A stretch of 16,616 nt of DNA from UBA12014 sp029248335 (GCA_029248335.1 JAQWJM010000089.1:1-16616), one strand, 5' to 3'. Positions 1 to 7,393 are shown, counted from the stretch's first letter. Notes: generated from the letters alone by a model not told the origin. Program-made: numbers and translations.

Positions 1-2
1 AA

Positions 3-78
<76 letters not shown>

Positions 79-88
79 AAGACGCATA

Positions 89-116
89 AGCGTATCGAGA
101 CGATCGGCTGCGTCAA
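89..116 (-). promoter_or_regulatory. Probable promoter of tRNA-Asn
   Basis: On the minus strand TTGACG (111-116) is followed after 16 nt by TACGCT (89-94). Initiation about 7 nt further on would start the transcript a few bases before the mature tRNA 5' end at 75. The -35 box matches five of six consensus bases; the -10 box is weak but keeps T, A and the final T. Confidence 0.5.
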
Positions 117-212
117 GGGCCACGCTTGAGCAGATTGCGGATTTCGGGCGTTCAGGGCCGATTCCACCCCCTGCAGGCTTCGATTCCAAGCCCGAATTTC
201 GGCCTCGGCGCC

Positions 213-240
213 TTGCTCGGAATCGCCTCATCGGTATACT
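213..240 (+). promoter_or_regulatory. Probable promoter of rpmE
   Basis: TTGCTC (213-218), a 16-nt spacer, then TATACT (235-240), which is five of six bases of the sigma-70 -10 consensus and stands out in GC-rich surroundings. The implied start near 247 leaves a leader of about 75 nt before the rpmE start codon. Confidence 0.55.
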
Positions 241-252
241 TTTCGATTCTCC

Positions 253-294
253 GGAGCGATCCGCTCCCCGACCATTCCGACGGCTCAAGCCGTC
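253..294 (+). promoter_or_regulatory. Two-hairpin leader of rpmE
   Basis: Two compact inverted repeats lie between the promoter and the rpmE start: GGAGCG/CGCTCC (253-267, 3-nt loop) and GACGGC/GCCGTC (279-294, 4-nt loop). They end 16 nt before the GGAG ribosome-binding site. Other bacterial rpmE mRNAs are known to carry L31-binding autoregulatory leaders. Assigning that role here is inference from position and structure only. Confidence 0.4.
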
Positions 295-320
295 CCCTCC
301 CCGAGCCACTGGAGCGTCCC

Positions 321-545
321 GTGAAGGACAAGATCCACCCCGAGTATCACCCCGAGTGCAAGGTCTACTTCCGAGGCGACGTCGTCATGACGGTCGGCGC
401 CACGGTCCCGGAGCTGCACGTCGAAGTGTGGTCCGGCTCGCACCCCTTCTACACCGGCAAGAGCGCGTTCGTCGACACCGCCGGCCGGGTCGAGAAGTTC
501 CAGCGCAAGTTCGCCGGCAACTACTTCGACAAGAAGAAGAAGTAG
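321..545 (+). CDS. rpmE: 50S ribosomal protein L31 (zinc-free form)
   Basis: This is bL31 of the large ribosomal subunit, 74 residues. The N-terminal KDKIHPEYHPE, the central SHPFYTGK and the VDTAGRVEKFQRKF stretch are the family's conserved segments. The start is GTG at 321, with GGAG six nt upstream (311-314). The longer upstream reading frame, open from 126, has no family similarity. Only one cysteine remains (C13): the usual CxxC pair before HPF is replaced by W-S-G-S, so this is the 'C-minus' type that does not bind zinc. It has a lysine tail. It lies 167 bp before prfA, an arrangement common in bacteria, but two hairpins in between suggest separate transcripts. Identity is very secure. 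Confidence 0.95.
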   Translation: MKDKIHPEYHPECKVYFRGDVVMTVGATVPELHVEVWSGSHPFYTGKSAFVDTAGRVEKFQRKFAGNYFDKKKK

Positions 546-550
546 ACCGC

Positions 551-570
551 GGAGGGGTTCGGTCCCCTCC
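551..570 (+). terminator. Stem-loop just after rpmE
   Basis: GGAGGGG (551-557) pairs with CCCCTCC (564-570) around a 6-nt loop, 5 nt after the rpmE stop codon. There is no T-run after it, so it may protect the mRNA 3' end or assist the larger hairpin that follows. Confidence 0.45.
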
Positions 571-599
571 TCGATCCGGTCATACCCGCGACCTCACCG

Positions 600-635
600 A
601 GGCCCGCGCCGCCTGAAGCGGCCGCGGGCCTTGTT
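600..635 (+). terminator. Intrinsic terminator of rpmE
   Basis: AGGCCCGCG (600-608) pairs with CGCGGGCCT (623-631); the stem continues as CCGC/GCGG (609-612 with 618-621) past a single bulged C, giving about 13 pairs. It is followed by TTGTT. It lies 77 bp before prfA and would separate that gene from rpmE. Confidence 0.6.
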
Positions 636-712
636 GCGCTTCGACGTCTCCGTACCCGTCTCCGTCTTCACCACCGCCCCACCGGACCCGCGCCCGCGGC
701 ACCACGACGAAC

Positions 713-1798
713 ATGCCCGTCGAACTCCCTGAAAATCTTCGTCGCAAGCTCGAGGAACTTCGTGAACAGCACGACGACCTCGGTCGCCGACTCGAGGATC
801 CCGCGGTGCTCGCCGACCATCGCGAGGTCGCCCGCCTCGCGTCGAAGCGCAAGGCGCTCTCCAGCGTGGTGGAAGGGCTCGTCGCCTTCGACGCCGCGGC
901 CGGGGAGCGAACGGAGTACCAGGCCGCGATCGCGGCCGGCGACGACCCGGAACTCGTCGCGCTCGCCCACGAGGAACTCCCCGCCATCGAACGCCGGCTC
1001 TCGGATCTCGCCGCGTCGATCCAGTCGGAACTGGTCAGCGCCGACGACCGTTCGGTCGGGTCGGTGATCCTCGAGATCCGGGCCGGCGTCGGCGGAGACG
1101 AAGCCGGCCTGTGGGCGGGCGACCTGCTCGAGATGTACCAGCGGTACGCCGCGGATCGCGGGTGGCGGTTCGAGATGCTCGGCCTCTCGGCCGGCGACGC
1201 GGGCGGCGTCAAGTCCGCGGTGGCCCAGGTCGTGGGCGACGGCGTCTGGAGCGATCTCGGATTCGAAGGGGGCACCCATCAGGTCAAGCGGGTCCCCGCG
1301 ACCGAGACCCAGGGGCGGGTCCACACGTCGACCGCGACGGTGGCGGTCCTCGCGGAACCCGAGGCGGTCGAGATCGAACTCGATCCCGGCGACGTGAAGG
1401 AGTCGATCACCACCGCCCAGGGACCCGGCGGCCAGAACGTCAACAAGGTCGCGACCGCGGTGCACCTGATCCACGAACCGACCGGCATCGAAGTCCGGAT
1501 GCAGGAGACCAAGAGCCAGACCCAGAACCGCGAACGGGCGTGGACCCTGCTGCGGGCACGGCTCTTCGAACGCCAGAAGGCGGAACGGGACGCGGCCCGC
1601 TCCGCGACGCGGAACTCGATGATCGGCAGCGGCAACCGCGCCGAGAAGATCCGCACGTACCGCGCGAAGGAGAACATCGCGGTCGACCACCGGGTCGGTG
1701 AAAGCGTCAATCTCGGCGTTCTGCTCGGCGGCGGCCTGCAACCACTGGTCGACGCGCTCCGGCGCGAGGAGACCGCGCGACGACTTGCGGCGCTCTGA
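713..1798 (+). CDS. prfA: Peptide chain release factor 1
   Basis: Cytoplasmic translation termination factor reading UAA and UAG; 361 residues, the normal length. An N-terminal coiled-coil domain (about 1-110) is followed by the AGVGGDEAGLWAGDL segment. The codon-recognition tripeptide P-A-T (195-197) within RVPATETQGRVHTS marks RF1 rather than RF2, which has SPF. The catalytic GGQ loop is at 239-241. The stretch after it (GPGGQNVNKVATAVHLIHEP) reads more like RF2 or ArfB than the GAGGQHVNTTDSA of proteobacterial RF1. ATG 713 is the first start in a continuous family alignment; no strong ribosome-binding site precedes it. It follows rpmE and ends 56 bp before a convergent gene. Certain as a class I release factor, and RF1 by the tripeptide. 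Confidence 0.96.
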   Translation: MPVELPENLRRKLEELREQHDDLGRRLEDPAVLADHREVARLASKRKALSSVVEGLVAFDAAAGERTEYQAAIAAGDDPELVALAHEELPAIERRLSDLAASIQSELVSADDRSVGSVILEIRAGVGGDEAGLWAGDLLEMYQRYAADRGWRFEMLGLSAGDAGGVKSAVAQVVGDGVWSDLGFEGGTHQVKRVPATETQGRVHTSTATVAVLAEPEAVEIELDPGDVKESITTAQGPGGQNVNKVATAVHLIHEPTGIEVRMQETKSQTQNRERAWTLLRARLFERQKAERDAARSATRNSMIGSGNRAEKIRTYRAKENIAVDHRVGESVNLGVLLGGGLQPLVDALRREETARRLAAL

Positions 1799-1810
1799 AC
1801 GCGAGACGCC

Positions 1811-1839
1811 CGACGTCGTTCGCAGGTGCGAACGTGTCG
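1811..1839. terminator. Inverted repeat between convergent genes
   Basis: CGTTCGC (1817-1823) pairs with GCGAACG (1828-1834) around AGGT; outer pairs CGAC/GTCG extend it across a small internal loop. It occupies the 56-bp gap between the converging prfA and the minus-strand gene at 1855, so it could stop transcription from both sides. Neither flank has a clear T-run. Confidence 0.4.
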
Positions 1840-1854
1840 ACGCGCGGCCGACGA

Positions 1855-2352
1855 TCAGTCTTCGATGACGTGTTCCGACGCGTCGAGGAACGGCTCGATC
1901 CACTTCGTCTCGAAGCGCGTCATCGCCAGCTTCAGGCTCTCGTCGTCGATGCCCCACAGACACGCCCGCGGCTCGAGGAGTTCCGGATCGAGCAGGAGCT
2001 GACAGGCGTTCTCGATCGCATACGCGCAGGGCAGCCGGTTCGCGAAGAAGGCGCTCGCGGCGTTGACCGCGGGATCTCCGATCGCCACCGTGGGCTGCCG
2101 ACGCAGGACGTCGTCGTTCAGGAACCAGACGTCGGTCACCACGAGGGGGATCGGCCCACCCGCCTCCATCGAGAACCCGCGGTCGGCGAGGATCGATCGC
2201 ATCCGACGAACCAGCAGGTTCGCCCACGGTCGATCCGAGATCTCCGCCCGGGGATGCGCCCCCACCACCACCGCGATCGCCCGTGATGCGTCGAACTCGA
2301 GGTTCGGCGGCGTTTCGAGGCGTTCCTGTTCGAAGATGGAATCCGAGGTCAT
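1855..2352 (-). CDS. Protein of unknown function
   Basis: I do not recognise this family. From ATG 2352 it has 165 residues, with no signal peptide or membrane segment. Two regions look folded: a beta-strand-like AIAVVVGAHPRAEISDRPW stretch (25-43), and PLVVTDVWFLNDDVLRRQPTVAIGDPAVNAASAFFANRLPCA (69-110), which suggests an alternating beta/alpha domain. The C-terminal part contains ACLWGIDDESLKLAMTRFETKWIEPFLDA. An in-frame ATG at 2418 would add 22 residues (187 in total). Neither start has a Shine-Dalgarno sequence; I prefer 2352 because the intervening residues look unstructured. The gene diverges from the TPR gene at 2568 and may share its regulatory spacer. Codon use matches its neighbours, and reading frames on the opposite strand lack protein-like features. 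Confidence 0.7.
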   Translation of the reverse strand: MTSDSIFEQERLETPPNLEFDASRAIAVVVGAHPRAEISDRPWANLLVRRMRSILADRGFSMEAGGPIPLVVTDVWFLNDDVLRRQPTVAIGDPAVNAASAFFANRLPCAYAIENACQLLLDPELLEPRACLWGIDDESLKLAMTRFETKWIEPFLDASEHVIED

Positions 2353-2457
2353 GACGGAGGTCCGGGGGGAATCGTCGATCGCGATCGGCGACGGCCGACC
2401 GACCAGAACCGAAATCATCGACCGTTTGGCCGCCGGAACTCGCGGATTACGTGCCAC

Positions 2458-2487
2458 GTCGCGTTGCGTCGCGATGAGTCGCGATGG
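2458..2487. repeat. Three head-to-tail 10-bp repeats, GTCGCGwTGv
   Basis: Copies begin at 2458, 2468 and 2478, all with GTCGCG, then T/A-T-G and a variable last base. The 10-bp period places all three on one face of the helix. They lie in the spacer between divergent genes, 17 nt upstream of TAGGAT (2505-2510), a candidate -10 for the TPR gene with no recognisable -35. This layout resembles direct-repeat sites of OmpR/PhoB-type regulators, but the factor is unknown. Confidence 0.5.
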
Positions 2488-2567
2488 ATCCGCCCATTGA
2501 AGGGTAGGATCGGCCCGGTCCCGGAACGGGACATCATCTCGCACCGAAGTCCCAGCCCGGAGACCGA

Positions 2568-4232
2568 ATGATGCTGCTTGCCGCCCTCGCACTCGCCCTT
2601 CCCGTCGCATCCGCCCCGCCCCCGGCCCTTCCGGATGCGGCGATGCCCGCGCCGCCGATGATCCTCGAACGCCTCGGCGACCACCGTCGCCCGGTCGCGA
2701 CCGAGTCCGAACAGGCGCGACGCTGGTTCGACCAGGGCCTGGCCCTGATGAACGGCTACAACTTCGACGGGGCGATCGCATCGTTCATGGAAGCGACCCG
2801 ACACGACCCCGACTTCGCGATGGCCTGGTGGGGCATCGCCTACGCGTCGGGACCCAACCAGAACAACCCCGCGATCATCCCCCCCAAGGACCAGTGGTCC
2901 CACGCCGCCGCGAAGAAGGCGTTCGACCTCCGCGCCGGGGAAAGCGACGCGAACCGGGCGCTGATCGAAGCCCTCGTGTCGCGGTACGAGTATCCGATGC
3001 CCGCGGATCTCACCGACCAGAACGAGGCCTACCTGGCCGAGATGCGGAAGGTCGCCGAGACCTTCCCCTTCGATCCCGACATCCAGACCTGGACCGCGGA
3101 GGCGATGATCACCCTCCAACCGTGGGCGTACTGGAGTCTCGACGGCCAGCCGCTCGAACGCACCCCGGAGTTCCGGGCGATCCTCGAAGGCGTGATGCGT
3201 CAGGATCCGCAGCACCCGGGCGCGAACCATCTCTACATCCACGCGATGGAATCGTCGCCGTGGCCCGAACTCGCGGAGCCCGCGGCCGATCGACTGATCG
3301 ACCTCATTCCCGCCGCCGGCCACCTCGTGCACATGCCCTCCCACATCTGGATGCAGACCGGTCGCTACGACGACGCCGCGGAATGCAACCGACGGGCGGC
3401 CGCCCTCGACGACCAGTGGTTCGAAGGGGATCCGAACGCGGGCGAGTACCGCATCTACATGTCGCACAACCGACACTTCCTGACCTGGGCCGCGACCATG
3501 CAGGGGCGTCGCCGCGAGGCGATCACGTCGGCGAAGGCGATCTGGACCGAGGTTCCGCCGCCGCTCATGGAGGCGCTCGCGATGGCCACCGACGGCATCG
3601 CGGCCTGCAAGTGGCACGCCCTCGTCCGCTTCGGCATGTGGGATGACATCCTGGTGGAACCCGCGGATCCGGACTGGGCGAAGGTCAACCACTGCATGCG
3701 GCACTACGCCCGCGGCGTCGCGTTCGCCAACACCGGTCGCATCGAGGAGGCGCGTTCCGAACTCGTCGCGTTCGACGAGGCGGTCAAGGCCCTCGACGGA
3801 CTCGAGCGATTCCTCGGCAACCAGCCGGCGGTCGAGATCATGCCGCTCGCCCGACTCGTGCTCCGCGGCGAGATCGAATACAAGGCCGGAAACACGGACG
3901 TCGGACTGAACCTGCTCGGACAGGCGTGCGCCGCCGAAGAGGCGATCGTCTACGCCGAACCCGCACCGTGGATGATGCCCGCCCGCCACGCCTACGGCGC
4001 GCTGCTGGTCTCGGACGGCCGATACAAGGACGCGGAGAAGGTCTACCTCCGCGACCTCGAGGTCTATCCCGCGAACGGCTGGGCGCTGCTCGGACTCCGC
4101 GAGGCGCTCCGGGGCCAGGGCCGCGACGACGAGGCGATGCGGGTCGACCAGTCGTTCCGTCGTGCCTGGAAGAGCGCGGACGTCATGCCGCCGGCGTCGT
4201 GCTACTGCGGTACGCCGGTCGCGTCCCGCTGA
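2568..4232 (+). CDS. Exported tetratricopeptide repeat protein
   Basis: 554 residues. The N-terminus MMLLAALALALPVASA is a Sec signal peptide with probable cleavage near residue 16. TPR-like helix pairs appear at about 47-82 (ARRWFDQGLALMNGYNFDGAI), 256-285, 378-405 (ARGVAFANTGRIEEA) and 471-525 (LVSDGRYKDAEKVY). Between them lies a conserved His-rich core: H221, H225 and E228 (HLYIHAMESS), H252, H255 and H259 (GHLVHMPSHIW), and H300 and H303 (SHNRHFLTW). This architecture matches a widespread but uncharacterised bacterial TPR family of about 500-600 residues. ATG 2568 is preceded by GGAG (2559-2562) at 5 nt; the next codon is also ATG. The likely site is the periplasm. The role is unknown: scaffolding is the default for TPR proteins, but the histidines suggest metal binding. 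Confidence 0.85.
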   Translation: MMLLAALALALPVASAPPPALPDAAMPAPPMILERLGDHRRPVATESEQARRWFDQGLALMNGYNFDGAIASFMEATRHDPDFAMAWWGIAYASGPNQNNPAIIPPKDQWSHAAAKKAFDLRAGESDANRALIEALVSRYEYPMPADLTDQNEAYLAEMRKVAETFPFDPDIQTWTAEAMITLQPWAYWSLDGQPLERTPEFRAILEGVMRQDPQHPGANHLYIHAMESSPWPELAEPAADRLIDLIPAAGHLVHMPSHIWMQTGRYDDAAECNRRAAALDDQWFEGDPNAGEYRIYMSHNRHFLTWAATMQGRRREAITSAKAIWTEVPPPLMEALAMATDGIAACKWHALVRFGMWDDILVEPADPDWAKVNHCMRHYARGVAFANTGRIEEARSELVAFDEAVKALDGLERFLGNQPAVEIMPLARLVLRGEIEYKAGNTDVGLNLLGQACAAEEAIVYAEPAPWMMPARHAYGALLVSDGRYKDAEKVYLRDLEVYPANGWALLGLREALRGQGRDDEAMRVDQSFRRAWKSADVMPPASCYCGTPVASR

Positions 4233-4251
4233 GACCATCGCGAATCGAACC

Positions 4252-4287
4252 ACGACGGCCGTCGATCCCACGATCGGCGGCCGTCGT
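4252..4287. terminator. Bidirectional terminator between TPR and sulfatase genes
   Basis: ACGACGGCCG (4252-4261) pairs perfectly with CGGCCGTCGT (4278-4287), and the loop adds CGAT/ATCG (4263-4266 with 4273-4276). It lies in the 103-bp gap between two converging genes, 19 bp after the TPR stop and 48 bp after the sulfatase stop. CATTCC follows on plus, only weakly T-rich. The position fits shared termination. Confidence 0.65.
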
Positions 4288-4335
4288 CATTCCGGTCGCC
4301 CTTCGCTTCCAGGACGCGAGCGGATCGACTGTCGG

Positions 4336-6000
4336 TCACTGGCCACGCTTGAGCGGCCAGGCACGAACCCCGCACCGCGCTGCCCAGGCGTCGTACATCG
4401 CCATCATCGCCACGACGCGGGCCGGTTCGTCGGCCGCGCGGTTCCGGAGCTCGGTCCGATCCTCCACGAGGTCGTAGAGTTCCCAGGGCCCGCGATGTCG
4501 GGAGACGAGCTTCCAGCGGCCGCGGCGAACGGCACGGTTCCCCTCGTGCTCCCAGTAGATCGCCTCGCGATCCACCTCGCCGCCATCGAAGGCCGGGGCG
4601 AGACTGACGCCTTCGACCGACTCGACCGGCCGACCGTCGATCTCCTTCGGCGGCGTCGCCCCGGCGAGGTCGAGGAACGTCGGCAACAGATCGATCACGT
4701 GGCCCGGCGTGGTCCGGAGTTCGCCTCGAGCGTCGATGCCCGCGGGCCAGTGCACGATGCACGGACTCGCGATCCCGCCCTCGTGGACGTGATGCTTGTA
4801 GAGCCGGAACGGCGTGTTGGAAGCGTTGGCCCAGGGAATGCCGTAGCTCTGGTAGCTCTCGTCGTCACCGGGCATGACCTTCGGGTCGTTGCCTCGGGCG
4901 ACCGGGCGACCGTCGTGGGTCTTCTCGGGAATGCTCAGGCTCCCCCACCGCGCGGTGATCTCCTCGGCGCAGCCACCGTTGTCGGCGATGAAGACGAAGA
5001 CCGTGTTCTCGTAGGCCCCCGTCTCCCGCAGAGCGTCGACGACGAGCCCGAGTCCGCGATCCAGCTGCTCGACCTGAGCCGCGTAGACCTCCATCCGCCG
5101 GGCCTGCCATTCGGGATGCGTCACCTCGTCCCACGGCTTCACCCGACCGTCCCGCGTCGTGATCGGCCAGTCCGCGTCGACGATCCCCATCGCCTTCATC
5201 CGCGCGTGCCGGGTCTCGCGCATCGCATCCCAACCCTCGTCGTAGCGACCGGCGCACGCCTCGATGTCCACGGGGCGGGCGTGAAGCGGCCAGTGCGGCG
5301 CGGTGTGCGCGACGTACAGCAGGAACGGTCGGTCGTCGCCGGCCGCGGCGTGGCGACGGATGTAGTCGGCCGCTTCCTCGTTGATCCGGTCGGTGTAGTG
5401 GAAGTCCTCGCGGTCCCGCTCGATGTAGTCCTCGCCCCGGGCGAGCGTGACGGGGTCGTAGAAGCTGCCTGCGCCGTGGATCGTGCCGTAGAAGGACTCG
5501 AAGCCCCGGTCGACCGGCCAGTTCGTGCGGACCTCGGGCTCCACCGCGGCACGAGGCTTGCCGAGGTTGTGCGTCACGTGCCACTTCCCGCTCATCCCGG
5601 TGGCGTAGCCGGCGGCACCGAGCGACTCCGCCATGGTCGCGCTGTCGCGGGCGAGTTCGCCGCGATATCCCGGCGATCCCCGATCGTCGACCATGTGCCC
5701 CACGCCGGCCTGGTGGGAATAGCGACCGGTCAGGAGCGCGGCCCGGGTCGGGCAGCACCGCGCGGTGTTGTAGAAGTTCGTGAACCGGATCCCGTCCGCG
5801 GCGAGACGGTCGAGGTTGGGCGTCCGGATCTCGCCACCGAAGCAGCCGATGTCCGAATAGCCCATGTCGTCGGCCATCACCAGCACGAAATTCGGCCGGT
5901 CTTCGGATTCCTGCGGCGGCGCAGGACCCGCGACCGCGATGGCGACCAGGAAGGGTGCGAAGACCAGGGGCGCGACGGACGCGAGCGGATCCAGAAGCAT
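4336..6000 (-). CDS. Exported arylsulfatase (sulfatase family S1)
   Basis: 554 residues; hydrolyses sulfate esters, probably on polysaccharides, outside the cytoplasm. A hydrophobic N-terminus (about 5-25) acts as signal peptide. Metal-binding D44 and D45 lie in NFVLVMADDMGYSDIG. The sulfatase signature C82-C-P-T-R86, followed by AALLTGRY, gives C82 as the residue converted to formylglycine. SGKWHV, FIADNGG and the C-terminal WELYDLVEDRTELRN are further family blocks. The length fits large bacterial arylsulfatases. ATG 6000 has GGAG nine nt upstream and begins the signal peptide; the reading frame extends further but upstream sequence is glyA. It follows glyA by 23 bp on the same strand, so the two are probably co-transcribed. 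C82 needs a formylglycine-generating enzyme (sulfatase-modifying factor) encoded elsewhere. The exact substrate cannot be read from sequence. Confidence 0.94.
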   Translation of the reverse strand: MLLDPLASVAPLVFAPFLVAIAVAGPAPPQESEDRPNFVLVMADDMGYSDIGCFGGEIRTPNLDRLAADGIRFTNFYNTARCCPTRAALLTGRYSHQAGVGHMVDDRGSPGYRGELARDSATMAESLGAAGYATGMSGKWHVTHNLGKPRAAVEPEVRTNWPVDRGFESFYGTIHGAGSFYDPVTLARGEDYIERDREDFHYTDRINEEAADYIRRHAAAGDDRPFLLYVAHTAPHWPLHARPVDIEACAGRYDEGWDAMRETRHARMKAMGIVDADWPITTRDGRVKPWDEVTHPEWQARRMEVYAAQVEQLDRGLGLVVDALRETGAYENTVFVFIADNGGCAEEITARWGSLSIPEKTHDGRPVARGNDPKVMPGDDESYQSYGIPWANASNTPFRLYKHHVHEGGIASPCIVHWPAGIDARGELRTTPGHVIDLLPTFLDLAGATPPKEIDGRPVESVEGVSLAPAFDGGEVDREAIYWEHEGNRAVRRGRWKLVSRHRGPWELYDLVEDRTELRNRAADEPARVVAMMAMYDAWAARCGVRAWPLKRGQ

Positions 6001-6023
6001 GCGGGATATCTCCGGGCGGCGGA

Positions 6024-7331
6024 TCAGTGCGGCAGCGGGAACCGTTCGCAGAAGCGGCGGATCTCCTCGCGGACCTCGCTGCAGGTCGCGGGGTCGCCAC
6101 CGGAAGCCATCACGCGATCGAGCCACGCCGCGACCTCGACCATCTCGGGCTCCTTCAAGCCACGGGTGGTGAGCGCCGGGGTGCCCAGTCGAAGACCGCT
6201 GGTCACCATCGGCGACCGCGGATCGTTGGGGATGCCGTTCTTGTTGACGATGATCCCGGCGGTCTCGAGCCACTTCTCGGCGTCCGCGCCGGTGAGTTCC
6301 GCGTCACGCGGCCGGAGGTCGACCAGCATGAGATGGTTGTCGGTGCCACCCGAGCAGAGCCGGTAGCCGTGCCCGACGAGCGCCTCCGCGAGGGCCTTCG
6401 CGTTCGCGACGACCTGGGCGGAGTACGCCTTGAACTCGGGCTGCAACGCTTCGCCGAACGCGATCGCCTTCGCGGTGATCGCGTGCATGAGCGGACCACC
6501 CTGGCTTCCGGGGAAGACCTTGCGATCGATCTTCTTCGCGATCTCGGGATCGTCGGAGAGCGCGAGTCCGCCCCGGGGACCGCGAAGGGTCTTGTGGGTC
6601 GTGGTCGTGACGACATGGGCGTGCGGAAAGGGCGACGGGTGCACCCCGGCCGCGACGAGTCCCGCGATGTGGGCGATGTCGGCCATGAGATACGCCCCGA
6701 CCTCGTCCGCGATCTCGCGGAATCGGGCGAAGTCGATCACCCGTGAGTAGGCGGAGTAACCACAGATGATCAACTGCGGCTTGCACTCGCGGGCGATCGC
6801 GGCGATGGCGTCGTAGTCGAGCAGTTCGGTCTCGGGGTCGAGGTCGTAGTCGACGATGTTGAAGTAGGTGCCGCTGAAGTTCGGCTTGAGCCCGTGACTC
6901 AGGTGCCCGCCCGAACTGATCGGAAGACTCAGCACGGTGTCACCCGGCTTGATCAGGGCCATGAAGGCGGCGATGTTCGCGTTCGCCCCGCAGTGCGGCT
7001 GCACGTTCGCGAACCCGCAGCCGAAGAGCTTCTTGGCCCGGTCGCGGGCGAGGTCCTCGGCGACGTCGTGGAACTCGCAACCGCCGTAGTACCGCTTGCC
7101 GGGATAGCCCTCGGCGTACTTGTTGGTCATCCAGGTGCCCGCGGCGTGCATCACCGCGGCGCTGACGTGATTCTCGCTGGCGATCAACTCGAGGGTCGAT
7201 CCCTGGCGATCGGCCTCGGCGACGAGCACGTCGGCGACCTCGGGATCGGCGGCGCGGATCAGATCGACGACGCTGCGGCTGATGGGATCCTGGTCGATGA
7301 CGGACGTGGATACGGTCTGGGTTTCGCTCAT
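6024..7331 (-). CDS. glyA: Serine hydroxymethyltransferase
   Basis: Cytoplasmic PLP enzyme interconverting serine plus tetrahydrofolate with glycine plus 5,10-methylene-tetrahydrofolate; the main one-carbon entry point. 435 residues, typical. Conserved blocks: LELIASENHVS (48-57), TNKYAEGYPGKRYYGG (69-84), NVQPHCGANAN (109-119), MADIAHIAGLVAAG (216-229) and TTTTHKTLRGPRGG (242-255), where K247 forms the Schiff base with PLP. ATG 7331 gives a slightly long, Ser/Thr-rich N-terminus (MSETQTVSTSVIDQDP) before the first helix. No Shine-Dalgarno is present; TACACT lies six nt upstream of the ATG, so the message may be leaderless. The membrane-protein gene upstream ends 141 bp earlier. It leads into the sulfatase gene. 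Confidence 0.97.
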   Translation of the reverse strand: MSETQTVSTSVIDQDPISRSVVDLIRAADPEVADVLVAEADRQGSTLELIASENHVSAAVMHAAGTWMTNKYAEGYPGKRYYGGCEFHDVAEDLARDRAKKLFGCGFANVQPHCGANANIAAFMALIKPGDTVLSLPISSGGHLSHGLKPNFSGTYFNIVDYDLDPETELLDYDAIAAIARECKPQLIICGYSAYSRVIDFARFREIADEVGAYLMADIAHIAGLVAAGVHPSPFPHAHVVTTTTHKTLRGPRGGLALSDDPEIAKKIDRKVFPGSQGGPLMHAITAKAIAFGEALQPEFKAYSAQVVANAKALAEALVGHGYRLCSGGTDNHLMLVDLRPRDAELTGADAEKWLETAGIIVNKNGIPNDPRSPMVTSGLRLGTPALTTRGLKEPEMVEVAAWLDRVMASGGDPATCSEVREEIRRFCERFPLPH

Positions 7332-7337
7332 GCCGAA

Positions 7338-7343
7338 AGTGTA
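7338..7343 (-). promoter_or_regulatory. Candidate -10 of a leaderless glyA promoter
   Basis: TACACT on the minus strand ends six nt before the glyA ATG, so initiation at the usual distance would fall on the A of the start codon. No -35 match is found at 16-18 nt upstream (the bases there are GCCCGG). The absence of a ribosome-binding site supports the reading, but the hexamer matches only four consensus bases. Confidence 0.3.
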
Positions 7344-7372
7344 GATCCGAAATCCGTTCCCCGGGCCGCCGT

Positions 7373-7393
7373 ATTCCGAGGCATCCCCGGAAT
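7373..7393. repeat. Inverted repeat ATTCCG-N9-CGGAAT upstream of glyA
   Basis: Perfect 6-bp arms (7373-7378 and 7388-7393) with centres 15 bp apart, 42 bp upstream of the glyA start codon in the spacer after the membrane-protein gene. The size fits a dimeric repressor site or a small hairpin in read-through RNA. No second copy was noticed elsewhere in the window. Confidence 0.3.

Noticed and set aside
126..320. Upstream extension of rpmE
   Set aside because: The extra 65 residues are not in the L31 family and cover the promoter and leader hairpins; GTG 321 has the ribosome-binding site.
2415..4271. 618-codon open frame on minus, opposite the TPR gene
   Set aside because: The sense frame has signal peptide, TPR repeats and a ribosome-binding site; the antisense frame has none of these.
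4162..6366. 734-codon open frame on plus, opposite the sulfatase
   Set aside because: Same antisense effect; the sense strand carries a complete sulfatase with signal peptide and formylglycine motif.
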